14,558 nt of DNA. Origin: Bradyrhizobium sp. (GTDB taxonomy: Bacteria; Pseudomonadota; Alphaproteobacteria; Rhizobiales; Xanthobacteraceae). The position numbers and the translations under genes are program-made. This document shows, in pieces, positions 6,246 to 13,120 of the stretch. The stretch's first letter is position 1. Each line of letters begins with the position of its first letter. The stretch is from positions 1-14,558 of the forward strand of contig JAFAUV010000413.1 of assembly GCA_019243075.1 (NCBI GenBank), read 5' to 3'. A model generated the notes under the pieces. The model did not search any database. It worked only from the letters and a program-made list of their open reading frames with translations, and was not told the DNA's origin.

Positions 6246-6479
6246 TCAGTGCGGTCGGCCGAGGACGGAGGTGAAGGGCAGGGCGAAGATTTCGTCGCCG
6301 CGCTCGTCCGTGACATGTACGACCCAGTTGCGCCAATCTTCGGCGTTCGCCGTCATGATGTAGGAGCGGACGAGGCGCTCGGCGTGCTCGCAGGCCTCGA
6401 CCCAATCCTTGATGGCGGCGCCGCTCCGGTCGATCAACACGTGTTCGTCGTCGGAGCAATGGAAGAAGACGTCCGTCAT
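6246..6479 (-). CDS. DUF6894-family small protein
   Basis: A 77 aa soluble protein matching the rhizobial DUF6894 pattern: an N-terminal beta strand (DVFFHCSDDEHVLIDRSGAA), a central helix (EACEHAERLVRSYIMTA), and a C-terminal segment WVVHVTDERGDEIFALPF. Members are frequent in Bradyrhizobium in many paralogous copies, and I know of no established function. GAGG lies nine bases before ATG 6479. ATG 6488 and a TTG at 6494 are alternative upstream starts. It is the first gene of a probable two-gene unit with the 69 aa gene. About 100 bases separate it from the IclR gene, which reads in the same direction and could in principle transcribe through. Confidence 0.82.
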   Translation of the reverse strand: MTDVFFHCSDDEHVLIDRSGAAIKDWVEACEHAERLVRSYIMTANAEDWRNWVVHVTDERGDEIFALPFTSVLGRPH

Positions 6480-6582
6480 GTTCCGCATCCTCAAAGCCGT
6501 GCGAATCGGGCCAAGCCAAAAATTATCAGCGCGGTTTCGGGCGGAGAATCCGGGAGATTGCGGGGGATGCCGGCGACTTGAA

Positions 6583-7374
6583 TCACGATGTCGGGATGAT
6601 GCTTATCGCTCGTTCGATGCTTCGTGCCGCCTCCAGGAGCACTTCCGCGAGCTCCGCCTCACGACGGGGCCCGAGCCGCGTGCGCACGGCGGAGACGGTG
6701 ATGGCGGCGACCGGGCGAAGGTCCGCTGCCTTGATCCAGGTCGACATCGATTTGGTGCCCTGGATCAGGCCGACTTCGCGCAGATTGTAGCCACGGCGCC
6801 GCGCGGCCGCGACCTGTGCGAGCACGGTGGAAAGGTCGGTGCGATAGGCCGCGAATCGCGCTTGGTTGGCGTTGACGATCTTTCGCGCTTCCGCCGCCGG
6901 CATTGCCGCGAGGATCGCCACGCCGGCGCTGCTGACGCCGAGCGGGCGGCGCGCGCCGACCTCGATCGAGAGCACCTGGATCGGGTAAGAACCGATGCGG
7001 CGGTCGACGCACAGCGTGTCATTGCCGGTACGCACCGTCAAAAACAGCGTGTCGCCGACGGCTTGCGCGAGCTCGCCGAGCACGCCATCGGCGGCCCTCA
7101 ACAGCGGCGAGCGGGAAGGACGGGCCAGCGCCAGCTCGAGCACCTGGTTGCCGATGGCATAACGACCAGTCTTGTCGTGGCGCTCGACGACACCTTCCTC
7201 GATCAGCGCATGCACGATTCGGTGCACGGTCGGGCGCGCCAGGCCGGTCGCCTGCACCACCTCCGCCAGCGGCAATCCCGCCTCGCGGCCCGCGGCCAGG
7301 ATGCGCAGCACCGCCACCGCGCGGCGGATCGCCTGCGCACCTTTCCTCGGTTCCGTGCGCGGGGCCGCATTCAT
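6583..7374 (-). CDS. IclR-family transcriptional regulator
   Basis: A 263 aa regulator. Residues about 14-70 form the winged helix-turn-helix (AIRRAVAVLRILAAGREAGL, then VVQATGLARPTVHRIVHALI and a GRYAIG wing). Residues about 90-258 are the IclR effector-binding domain, with GDTLFLTVRTGNDTLCVDRR, RRPLGVSSAGVAILAAMP and a late IQGTKSMSTWIKA stretch. The frame runs to 7452, but ATG 7374 gives the usual family length; a longer start would read through the probable operator. The Shine-Dalgarno is weak. It is divergent from the TctC-led operon with 122 bases between start codons and an inverted repeat in the gap, so it most likely controls that operon and itself, in response to the transported compound or a breakdown product. 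Whether it activates or represses cannot be told. Confidence 0.93.
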   Translation of the reverse strand: MNAAPRTEPRKGAQAIRRAVAVLRILAAGREAGLPLAEVVQATGLARPTVHRIVHALIEEGVVERHDKTGRYAIGNQVLELALARPSRSPLLRAADGVLGELAQAVGDTLFLTVRTGNDTLCVDRRIGSYPIQVLSIEVGARRPLGVSSAGVAILAAMPAAEARKIVNANQARFAAYRTDLSTVLAQVAAARRRGYNLREVGLIQGTKSMSTWIKAADLRPVAAITVSAVRTRLGPRREAELAEVLLEAARSIERAISIIPTS

Positions 7375-7387
7375 CCTGCCGTCATCC

Positions 7388-7408
7388 GTTGTCCACCATA
7401 TGGACAAC
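7388..7408. promoter_or_regulatory. Probable IclR operator in the divergent intergenic region
   Basis: GTTGTCCA (7388-7395), a five-base spacer, and TGGACAAC (7401-7408) form a perfect 8 bp inverted repeat. It lies 14 bases upstream of the IclR start and 88 bases upstream of the TctC start. The length and symmetry fit an IclR-family dimer site. A possible -10 (CATAAT, 7414-7419) for the rightward operon lies just beside it. Confidence 0.6.
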
Positions 7409-7496
7409 AACGGCATAATTCGGTCGACAGGTAAAGGCCGGGATCGAATCATAGGCGACGGCGGACGGCCGATCCGTAAAGCACCGGGAGGATTTC

Positions 7497-8462
7497 ATGC
7501 GGTTTCTTGCCGTGGCGCTGATCGCCATTGCGGCTGTGACGGCAGTCCCGACGGCGGCAAACACCTATCCGGACCGCAACGTCCGCCTGATCGTGCCTTA
7601 CCCGCCCGGCGGCAATGTCGACACCGCCGCCCGCATCGTCGCCGACAAGTTGCAGGCGCGCCTCGGCCAGCCCTTCATCATCGACAACAAGGCCGGCGCC
7701 GGCGGCATGATCGCGGGCGAGGCATTGGTCAGGTCCGACCATGACGGCTACACGCTGTTCGTCGGCGCCAACGGGCCGGTGCTGTTCGCCCCCATCATCA
7801 ACCAGCGCGAGGCCTATTACTGGAAGCGCGATTTGCTGCCCATCACCTCGATCTCGATGACGCCGCTCTTGCTCGAGGTGCATCCGACCATCACCGCGAA
7901 GACCGCGACGGAGTTCTTCGATCTCGTTCGCAGTGAGCCCGGCAAGCTCACCATGGCGTCTCCTGGCGCCGGCACGACCAATCATCTGCGCAGCGAACTC
8001 GTGCAATCCGACCTCGGTCTGAAATGGGTCACCGTGCACTATCGTGGCAATGCGCCGGCGACCAACGACCTGATCGGCGGGCAGGTGCAGTTCGCTTTCG
8101 ACCAGGTTTCGGTGGGATTGCCCTTCATCAAAAACGGCAACGTCCGGGCGCTGGCGGTCACCAGCTCCCATCGTCTCGCCTCGTTGCCTGATGTGCCGAC
8201 ATTCGCCGAGCTCGGCTACAAGGATTTTGATGCACAGACCTTCACCGGCCTGTTCGCACCGGCCGGCACGCCGCCCGAGATCATCAACAAGCTGCATGAC
8301 GCCGTGGTCGCGGTGCTGAAGGATCCGATGGTGGCCGACAAGTTCGACAAGCTCGGCGCCGACGCCGTGACGATGACGCCTGCCGAGTTCACCGCCTACC
8401 TTGAGCGCGAGGACGCCAAATGGACGCCCGTCGTGCGCAGGGCGAACATCAAGGCCGAGTGA
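7497..8462 (+). CDS. Tripartite tricarboxylate transporter substrate-binding protein (TctC/Bug family)
   Basis: A periplasmic solute receptor of 321 aa. Residues 1-22 are the signal peptide. Family hallmarks follow: YPDRNVRLIVPYPPGGNVDT, then RLGQPFIIDNKAGAGGMIAG, DGYTLFVG, a glycine-rich MASPGAGTTNHL, VHYRGNAPATNDLIGGQVQF and LPDVPTFAELGY. Bug proteins bind small carboxylated compounds, usually aromatic or aliphatic acids, through main-chain contacts with the carboxylate. GGGAGG with a five-base spacer supports ATG 7497. No TctA or TctB membrane subunit is in the window, so it either serves a transporter encoded elsewhere or acts as a sensor, as is common for the very expanded Bug families. 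It is first in a four-gene operon with catabolic enzymes. The ligand cannot be predicted. Confidence 0.95.
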   Translation: MRFLAVALIAIAAVTAVPTAANTYPDRNVRLIVPYPPGGNVDTAARIVADKLQARLGQPFIIDNKAGAGGMIAGEALVRSDHDGYTLFVGANGPVLFAPIINQREAYYWKRDLLPITSISMTPLLLEVHPTITAKTATEFFDLVRSEPGKLTMASPGAGTTNHLRSELVQSDLGLKWVTVHYRGNAPATNDLIGGQVQFAFDQVSVGLPFIKNGNVRALAVTSSHRLASLPDVPTFAELGYKDFDAQTFTGLFAPAGTPPEIINKLHDAVVAVLKDPMVADKFDKLGADAVTMTPAEFTAYLEREDAKWTPVVRRANIKAE

Positions 8463-8474
8463 AGGATCGGAAAA

Positions 8475-9104
8475 TTGGCCTTGACCACGCGCCTCGATCC
8501 CGGCGATTACGACGCGGAGAAGATCTACCGGCTGCTCACCGGATTGGTGGTGCCGCGCCCGATCGCCTGGGTGACGAGCCTCTCTTCCACCGGCGTTCTC
8601 AACCTCGCGCCGTTCAGCGCCTTCACCTTCGTCTCGCAAAAACCGCCGATGCTCGCGATCAGCGTCGGTCGCAAGGGCGACATCTACAAGGACACCGCGC
8701 AGAACATCCTTGCCAGCAGGGAATATGTCATCCACATCGCCGATTCGCCGCTGATGAACGCGGTACATGAGAGTTCGGTCGAGCATCCGGCCGACATCAG
8801 CGAGGTTGCGCATCTCGGGCTCGAGACGATCGCCAGCGAGCGCGTCAAGGTGCCGCGGCTCGCAGCACCCCCGGTCGCGATGGAATGCCGCTTCCACCAG
8901 TGCCTCGAATTCGGCGAGCTGCGCAGCCGCCTGATCGTCGGCGAGGTGGTGCTGTTTCATATCCGCGGCGGTCTCCTCAACGACGGCAAGATCGAGACGG
9001 CGGCGCTCGATCCGATCGCGCGCATCGGCGGACCTCGCTACGCGCGGCTCGGCGACATCGTCACGCTCAACAGCGTCTTCCAAACTCCGAAATCGACCAG
9101 CTGA
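8475..9104 (+). CDS. Flavin reductase-like (FMN-binding split barrel) protein, TTG start
   Basis: A 209 aa protein of the flavin reductase-like domain family (COG1853). It has YRLLTGLVVPRPIAWVTSLS near residue 18, LNLAPFSAFTFVSQKPPML, and a VGRKGDIYKDTAQNILASRE helix region, all typical of the FMN-binding split barrel. Members either supply reduced flavin to a monooxygenase or act directly as FMN-dependent oxidoreductases; no partner monooxygenase is visible here. The start is a TTG at 8475. It is supported by AAGGA with an eight-base spacer, the family's usual N-terminus, and 12 bases of spacing from the TctC stop. Second gene of the operon, so probably co-regulated by the IclR protein. Confidence 0.9.
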   Translation: MALTTRLDPGDYDAEKIYRLLTGLVVPRPIAWVTSLSSTGVLNLAPFSAFTFVSQKPPMLAISVGRKGDIYKDTAQNILASREYVIHIADSPLMNAVHESSVEHPADISEVAHLGLETIASERVKVPRLAAPPVAMECRFHQCLEFGELRSRLIVGEVVLFHIRGGLLNDGKIETAALDPIARIGGPRYARLGDIVTLNSVFQTPKSTS

Positions 9105-9128
9105 ACGACGATCAGAAAGGAAGCTGCC

Positions 9129-9518
9129 ATGACCGGCGCCGCACGGCGGAAAAGCATCCATATTGGCGGCTTCAAGCACGCCAACCCGATCCCGAACGCC
9201 TGCCGGATCGGCAGCCTCGTCATGAGCGGGGTGATCCTCGGCCGCGATAATGACGGCCAGATGCCCGCAACGCTTGAGGCGCAATGTACCAACATGTTCG
9301 CCCATATGAAGGCCACGGTTGAGGCCGCCGGCGGCACGACCGCCGACATCATCAAGATGACAGTGTGGTTGAAGGATCGCTCGCAGCGCGCGCCGCTGAA
9401 TGCCGAGTGGCTGAAGATGTTTCCCGACGAGCATTCGCGCCCCGCGCGCCATTCGCTGCAGTCCGACATGGAAGGCGGGGCGCTTGTGCAATGCGATTTC
9501 ACAGCGGTCATCGACTGA
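9129..9518 (+). CDS. RidA (YjgF/YER057c/UK114) family protein
   Basis: A 129 aa member of the RidA family, whose founding members hydrolyse reactive enamine/imine intermediates; other subfamilies act in specific catabolic pathways. Visible features are the early strand (ACRIGSLVMSGVILG), the central helix and strand (ATVEAAGGTTADIIKMTVWL) and the C-terminal stretch with PAR (R107), the expected position of the active-site arginine, followed by EGGALVQCDFTAVID. The N-terminus lacks the exact housekeeping RidA signature, so I see it as a catabolic-operon paralogue. AGGA with a seven-base spacer supports ATG 9129. It is third in the operon, 24 bases after the flavin reductase-like gene. Its stop codon overlaps the Shine-Dalgarno of the next gene. 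An enamine, imine or related unstable intermediate in the pathway is a reasonable inference. Confidence 0.93.
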   Translation: MTGAARRKSIHIGGFKHANPIPNACRIGSLVMSGVILGRDNDGQMPATLEAQCTNMFAHMKATVEAAGGTTADIIKMTVWLKDRSQRAPLNAEWLKMFPDEHSRPARHSLQSDMEGGALVQCDFTAVID

Positions 9519-9533
9519 AGAGGAATTTTCGCA

Positions 9534-10409
9534 GTGCCCACTTATCTTCCCTTCGATCCCAATCCGCGCCGCCCGTCGAAGCCTCCGCCGCGCAACACTG
9601 TCGACAGCCAGTTTCACGTGCTGGGACCGCCCGAAAAATATCCGGTCCGTCCCGGGGCCGCCTATCAGATGCCGACCGCCACCTGGGAGGCGGCGCTTCG
9701 CATGCACCAGACGCTCGGCATCGAGCGCGGTGTGATCGTGCAGACCACGACCTATGGCGCCGACCACAGCGTGGTGCTCGATGGTCTTGCGATGATGGGA
9801 GCGAACTATCGCGGCTGCGCCAACGCGCTGGTGTTTGCGGAAGCCGACGATGCCTATCTCGACGAGCTGCACCAGGCCGGCGTGCGCGGCGCGCGCTTCA
9901 GCTTCCGGCAGGAGCTCGGCGCGGTGCTCTCCGACCGGGAATTCGCGCGCGCGATCGCTCGCATTCGCGAGCTGGGCTGGTATGCGAAGATCCAGCCGGA
10001 GAAGGACGGCATCATCTCCAGCGTCGAACAATACCAGTCGCTCGACGTGCCGGTGCTGATCGACCACATGGCGCGGCCCGATCCGCAAGCAGGCCCGAAC
10101 GACCCGAACCTGAAGAAGATGCTGGAGCTGCTCGCCAGGGGCAATTTCTGGGTGATGCTCTCGCTCGGCGAGAAGACCTCGAAGAAGGGGTGGCCGTACG
10201 AGGACGTCGTTCCGATCGCGCGCGCCTATATTGAAGCGGCACCCGACCGCTGCGTCTGGGCCAGCGACTGGCCGCATCCGGTATCGGTGAAGCAGCCGCC
10301 GAACGACGCTGACCTGCTCGAGCTCATGTATCGATACGCGCCGGACCAGGAGACGCTGGAGAGGATCCTGGTGCACAATCCGGCGAAGCTGTTCGGCTTC
10401 GACGGGTAG
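9534..10409 (+). CDS. Amidohydrolase-family hydrolase, LigI-like (COG3618), GTG start
   Basis: A 291 aa TIM-barrel hydrolase of the amidohydrolase superfamily, closest by eye to 2-pyrone-4,6-dicarboxylate lactonase (LigI) relatives. The strand-1 motif reads VDSQFHVLGP (23-32), so the first His of the usual HxH is Gln26. R121 in GVRGARFSF, H178 in LIDHMARPD and D245 in WASDWPHP match conserved substrate-binding and catalytic positions. The C-terminus ILVHNPAKLFGF is standard. LigI-type enzymes are metal-independent and cleave lactones, and loss of the HxH metal ligand fits that. The GTG start at 9534 has AGAGGAA eight bases upstream, overlapping the ridA stop. It is last in the operon. The substrate is unknown; a lactone or cyclic amide is most likely. 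Confidence 0.9.
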   Translation: MPTYLPFDPNPRRPSKPPPRNTVDSQFHVLGPPEKYPVRPGAAYQMPTATWEAALRMHQTLGIERGVIVQTTTYGADHSVVLDGLAMMGANYRGCANALVFAEADDAYLDELHQAGVRGARFSFRQELGAVLSDREFARAIARIRELGWYAKIQPEKDGIISSVEQYQSLDVPVLIDHMARPDPQAGPNDPNLKKMLELLARGNFWVMLSLGEKTSKKGWPYEDVVPIARAYIEAAPDRCVWASDWPHPVSVKQPPNDADLLELMYRYAPDQETLERILVHNPAKLFGFDG

Positions 10410-10413
10410 GGCA

Positions 10414-10428
10414 AGCGAAAACTTCGCT
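10414..10428. terminator. Hairpin between convergent genes
   Basis: AGCGAA and TTCGCT form a perfect 6 bp stem with a three-base loop, just past the amidohydrolase stop (10409) and overlapping the stop of the minus-strand gene at 10427. GTAG and CTAC on the flanks could extend it. There is no T-run, but the position suits a bidirectional terminator. Confidence 0.4.
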
Positions 10429-10771
10429 ACGACACGTGCCCCTGATCGATATGGCCCGACGTCTTCTTGGCGCGCTGCGGCGTCATTTTGGCCGGACCGG
10501 GCGCGCCCTTCACGCCGCGCGGGCCGAATTGCTCGCGTTGCATGTCCTCCTCCGAAAACGCGGGCTCCGCGCCGTTCGGTTCACTCAGGCGCGGCGTCGG
10601 CTGATCGAGGGGCGAGACACCCCCGCCTTCCGCTTCCTGATAGCGGCGGCGCGTCACCTCTTCGGCAACCGCATTGGCCTCGCGGCTGCGGTGGCGATTG
10701 CGCAGAATGGCGTAGATCAATGCCGCGAGAAGCACGGCGGCACCGGCGAAAAAGACGAGCTCGAGACCCAT
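10427..10771 (-). CDS. Small membrane-anchored hypothetical protein (114 aa)
   Basis: An N-terminal hydrophobic span (about 3-24, ELVFFAGAAVLLAALIYAIL) is followed by a basic stretch (RNRHRSRE). A polar, Gly/Pro/Glu-rich remainder follows with QREQFGPRGVKGAPGPAK near residues 79-96 and a His-containing end. The basic residues after the span point to a short outside N-terminus and a cytoplasmic tail. A GGGAG Shine-Dalgarno lies seven bases before ATG 10771. I recognise the type as a conserved hypothetical of Bradyrhizobium, but no domain or function. It converges on the catabolic operon and is unlikely to belong to it. Confidence 0.72.
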   Translation of the reverse strand: MGLELVFFAGAAVLLAALIYAILRNRHRSREANAVAEEVTRRRYQEAEGGGVSPLDQPTPRLSEPNGAEPAFSEEDMQREQFGPRGVKGAPGPAKMTPQRAKKTSGHIDQGHVS

Positions 10772-10880
10772 GGCTTGCTCCCGATCGGTTGCGGGACTTT
10801 CCGAAAGGATGGGGTTGCCGGTGCCAGATCGCGAGCCGGTTTATTTCATTAAATTGGAGGAACCATTTGCCCGTGGGCCC

Positions 10881-11267
10881 TCAGCGCCTCGAGCCTTCAA
10901 TCCTGTCTCGCCACAGCGCCTCAAATGTCCTGTCCGCATCCGGCGCGAAGGCCTGGGCGTCCAGGGGATTGCCGTGGCTCTCGGGCGCGGCGCTCGCCGC
11001 ATCTCGGCTGGTGTCCGGCTGGACCGGGGTATCGGCCGGCCACTCCAGCATGGCTTTCGACAGCATGGGTTTGCCTTCATACCAGCACTTTCGGCCCTCG
11101 ATGATGCGCCAGGACCAGTAGCCCTCCTTGCCCGCCCCGGCGCTGCACGGCTGCTTGGCTTGTGCCGCGCCGATGATGGCGAGGGCGGCGACGCCGGTTG
11201 CCGCGGCAATCAATGCGCTTCGTCGGCGCCGGCGCCCAACGGGGCGGGCGGGAAAATGATCGGTCAT
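10881..11267 (-). CDS. Exported hypothetical protein (128 aa)
   Basis: The N-terminus is strongly basic (VGRRRRRSALIAA) ahead of a hydrophobic core ending in GAAQA near residue 37, so it is either an exported protein or a signal-anchored one. The arginine cluster is not a clean twin-arginine motif. The mature part has a compact segment KEGYWSWRIIEGRKCWYEGK (47-66) with two cysteines (C41, C61) that could form a disulphide, then an Ala/Pro/Asp-rich region ending in EALWRDRIEGSRR. I recall similar small proteins in Bradyrhizobium but no function. AAGGAG lies only two bases before ATG 11267, tighter than ideal, but no better in-frame start is evident. It is downstream of pdxY on the same strand with a gap of 116 bases. 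Confidence 0.68.
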   Translation of the reverse strand: MTDHFPARPVGRRRRRSALIAAATGVAALAIIGAAQAKQPCSAGAGKEGYWSWRIIEGRKCWYEGKPMLSKAMLEWPADTPVQPDTSRDAASAAPESHGNPLDAQAFAPDADRTFEALWRDRIEGSRR

Positions 11268-11383
11268 GGCTCCTTACCCATCCAAAACATCACTAAGTAC
11301 TCGCAGGTCGCAGGAAACCGGGAAATCAAGACGCGAATAGGGGTGGCCGATCACTTTTTCGAGATAATGCGGCCATGACGAGC

Positions 11384-12244
11384 TCAGGCATGGTTCGTGA
11401 CCGGAACAGCCTCAAACCGTCGCCTCGGCCGCACGAGCAGGTCCGCGCTTTCCACGATGCGCATTTCCTTGGTGCCGCGCGCGGCGGTGCGCTCCAGCAC
11501 GGCGAAGATGGCCGAAGCGGCGTGGCTTAGCGCCTCCGGCGTATCCGCTCCGCGAACGCGGGCGGAGGCGAACAACGAAGCGAAGAGATCGCCGGTGCCG
11601 TTCGGGCTGATCGGCAATTTGGGCGTGCGCAGGCGCCATGCAAGCCGCGTTTGGACGGCAAGCGTATCGATGGCGCCATCCGGGGTATCGTCAAGCTCGG
11701 CGCTGGTGACAACGACGGTCGAGGGACCGCGCGCCAGCAGCGCTGCCGCCCGCGTGATCACCTGATCGATGGTCGCGGCGGCGGCGCCGCACAGCCATTC
11801 GAACTCGAAATGATTGGGCGTGATGATGTCGGCAAGCGGGCACAGCCGGTCGCGCACCAGCGGTGGAATATCGGCATGAACGAACAGCCCGCGGTCGCGG
11901 TCGCCGAGCACGGGGTCGCAGGCATAGAGCAAGGCGGGGTTGCGGGCCTTGGCGCGCATGACGAAATCTGCGACCACGTTTGGGGTGTCGGCCGAGCCGA
12001 GATAGCCCGATAGCACCATCGCAGCGCTCTCGACCGCGCCGCGCTCCTCGATGCCAACGAGAAGATCGGCGACGAGGGCCGCCTCCAGCACGCGGCCGCG
12101 AATGGTCTTGTAGCCCGGCCGGTTGCTGAGCAGGGTGGTCGGTACCGCGATCACATCGATGCCGTGCATCTGCATCGGGAAGACCGCGGCGCTGTTGCCG
12201 ACATGGCCGTAAGCGACCTGCGACTGGATCGAAATCACGTTCAT
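11384..12244 (-). CDS. pdxY: Pyridoxal kinase PdxY
   Basis: A cytosolic salvage enzyme of 286 aa that phosphorylates pyridoxal (vitamin B6 vitamers) to pyridoxal 5'-phosphate with ATP. The family N-terminus is clear (ISIQSQVAYGHVGNSAAVFP). It is followed by TTLLSNRPGY, SGYLGSADT, the conserved CDPVLGD (109-115), TPNHFEFEWLCG (142-153) and the ribokinase-type anion hole and catalytic aspartate NGTGDLF (215-221, catalytic D219). The length is normal for PdxY. The start at 12244 matches the family N-terminus; no clear Shine-Dalgarno is visible. It is divergent from gapR across 109 bases. The choice of PdxY over PdxK rests on the N-terminal and NGTGD context and is fairly secure. Confidence 0.94.
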   Translation of the reverse strand: MNVISIQSQVAYGHVGNSAAVFPMQMHGIDVIAVPTTLLSNRPGYKTIRGRVLEAALVADLLVGIEERGAVESAAMVLSGYLGSADTPNVVADFVMRAKARNPALLYACDPVLGDRDRGLFVHADIPPLVRDRLCPLADIITPNHFEFEWLCGAAAATIDQVITRAAALLARGPSTVVVTSAELDDTPDGAIDTLAVQTRLAWRLRTPKLPISPNGTGDLFASLFASARVRGADTPEALSHAASAIFAVLERTAARGTKEMRIVESADLLVRPRRRFEAVPVTNHA

Positions 12245-12353
12245 GTTCGGCCGTTAAGCACCTTGCGTTCCATCCCGGTTCGACCCTGTTGGGTTAACAC
12301 ATTGGTGATTTCTTTGCGGTCATTTTCACGAACTCATTTCACAGGGAGGCACC

Positions 12354-12626
12354 ATGTCTGACGTCACCATTCCCGGCGGAAAAATTCGTGCGTTCGTCGA
12401 ACGAATCGAAAATCTGGACTCGGAGTTGCAGGAGCTAAACGAGCAGAAAAAGGAAGTGTTCTCCGAAGCCAAGGCCGAGGGGTTCGATGTCAAGATCCTC
12501 AAGGAGATCATCAAGCTCAGAAAGCAGGACCAGGAAGAGCGCGACGAGCGCGAAAGCCTGCTCGACCTCTATATGCGCGCCATGGAGCAGGCCGAGCCGG
12601 AGAAGAAGGTCGCCAAAGCGGCGTGA
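12354..12626 (+). CDS. gapR: GapR nucleoid-associated protein (DUF2312)
   Basis: A 90 aa protein matching GapR almost throughout: PGGKIRAFVERIENLDSELQ, an ELNEQKKEVFSEAKAEGFD linker, VKILKEIIKLRKQDQEERDE, and a short C-terminal helix DLYMRAMEQ. GapR is a conserved alphaproteobacterial protein that, in Caulobacter, forms a dimer-of-dimers clamp on overtwisted AT-rich DNA ahead of polymerases and helps topoisomerases. The N-terminal coiled coil and the basic Lys/Arg residues needed for DNA contact are visible. GGGAGG with a four-base spacer supports ATG 12354. It appears monocistronic and divergent from pdxY. The tail VAKAA is lineage-specific. Family assignment is secure; function in this organism is by homology. 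Confidence 0.95.
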   Translation: MSDVTIPGGKIRAFVERIENLDSELQELNEQKKEVFSEAKAEGFDVKILKEIIKLRKQDQEERDERESLLDLYMRAMEQAEPEKKVAKAA

Positions 12627-12633
12627 AGAAACG

Positions 12634-12726
12634 CGTCATTCCAAGGAGCGGGGCGACAAACAATCCAGACTTGATCCTGGGATGCATCTGCGGATCGCTT
12701 CGCTTCGCTGGCACCGACAACGGGTA
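12634..12726. repeat. Degenerate interspersed intergenic repeat
   Basis: Between gapR and the 44 aa gene lie CGTCATTCC, then ACAATCCAGACT, then ATCGCTTCGCTTCGCT. These blocks resemble the ends and core of the palindromic intergenic repeats common in Bradyrhizobium (CGTCATTG..., AATCCAGA..., GCTTCGCTTCGCTC...). The order is partly preserved, but the symmetry is broken, suggesting a decayed or chimeric copy. Confidence 0.4.
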
Positions 12727-12736
12727 GTCGCGCCTC

Positions 12737-12871
12737 TTACTTGCTCGGCCCCTCGCGCTCGACCGCCGGGTCGGCTTGCGGGAAGATGCGCTCATAGTTC
12801 GCGCGGGCTTCGCGAATGAGGCGCGCGCGCTCCAGCTCGGCTTTGGGGACAAATCGTATGACTTCGCCCAT
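12737..12871 (-). CDS. Very small hypothetical protein (44 aa)
   Basis: A 45-codon frame on the minus strand begins MGEVIRFVPKAELERARLIR and continues EARANYERIFPQADP to a TAA at 12737. The N-terminus (a short strand, then a charged helix) resembles a family of tiny Bradyrhizobium proteins that I recall but cannot name. ATG 12871 has CGGAG six bases upstream, and the codon choice is as GC-rich in third positions as the neighbouring genes. There is no signal peptide or membrane span. It lies between gapR and serA, both on the opposite strand. Confidence 0.6.
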   Translation of the reverse strand: MGEVIRFVPKAELERARLIREARANYERIFPQADPAVEREGPSK

Positions 12872-13120
12872 CGGAGGCTCCGAAGATTCGAGGCATGATC
12901 TGAGCATTGCGAAGCGAATATCGTGCCAAGCGATCCCGCTTTGCAGATGGTAGAAATACGGCGTCGAGCGGCGCCGGTTTCAGCGACCAGCCCGCGCGAG
13001 CGGCAGGGAAGACGCGCTTTTCCGCCGTTGCCTCCGAAGGTCGGCCCGGCTATCGATCCGCTGGGGCGGACCGGCGCACAATCGGAGCGGTTGCCTGGCG
13101 AGTCCAAGATCGGAACATCG
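12872..13120. other. Upstream region of serA, no gene recognised
   Basis: This 249-base stretch separates the divergent 44 aa gene and serA. The serA frame stays open back to 12923, but that extension has no match to SerA N-termini. I could not find a convincing promoter consensus, riboswitch or attenuator. Confidence 0.4.

Noticed and set aside
5161..6519. A 452-codon minus-strand frame over the transglycosylase and DUF6894 genes
   Set aside because: Arg-rich shadow without recognisable domains; it covers two better-supported genes in other frames.
7449..10376. A 975-codon open frame on the minus strand across the catabolic operon
   Set aside because: It is antisense to four clearly homologous genes. 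Its translation is Arg/His/Gly/Asp-rich with no domain, as expected when GC-rich third positions suppress stops on the opposite strand.
12244..12270. GGAAC on the minus strand upstream of pdxY as an EcfG promoter
   Set aside because: The correctly spaced -10 reads CGAA rather than CGTT and would overlap the start codon.
12923..13120. N-terminal extension of SerA from upstream starts
   Set aside because: The extra residues are Arg/Pro-rich and unlike SerA. ATG 13121 reproduces the family start and the E. coli-like residue numbering.
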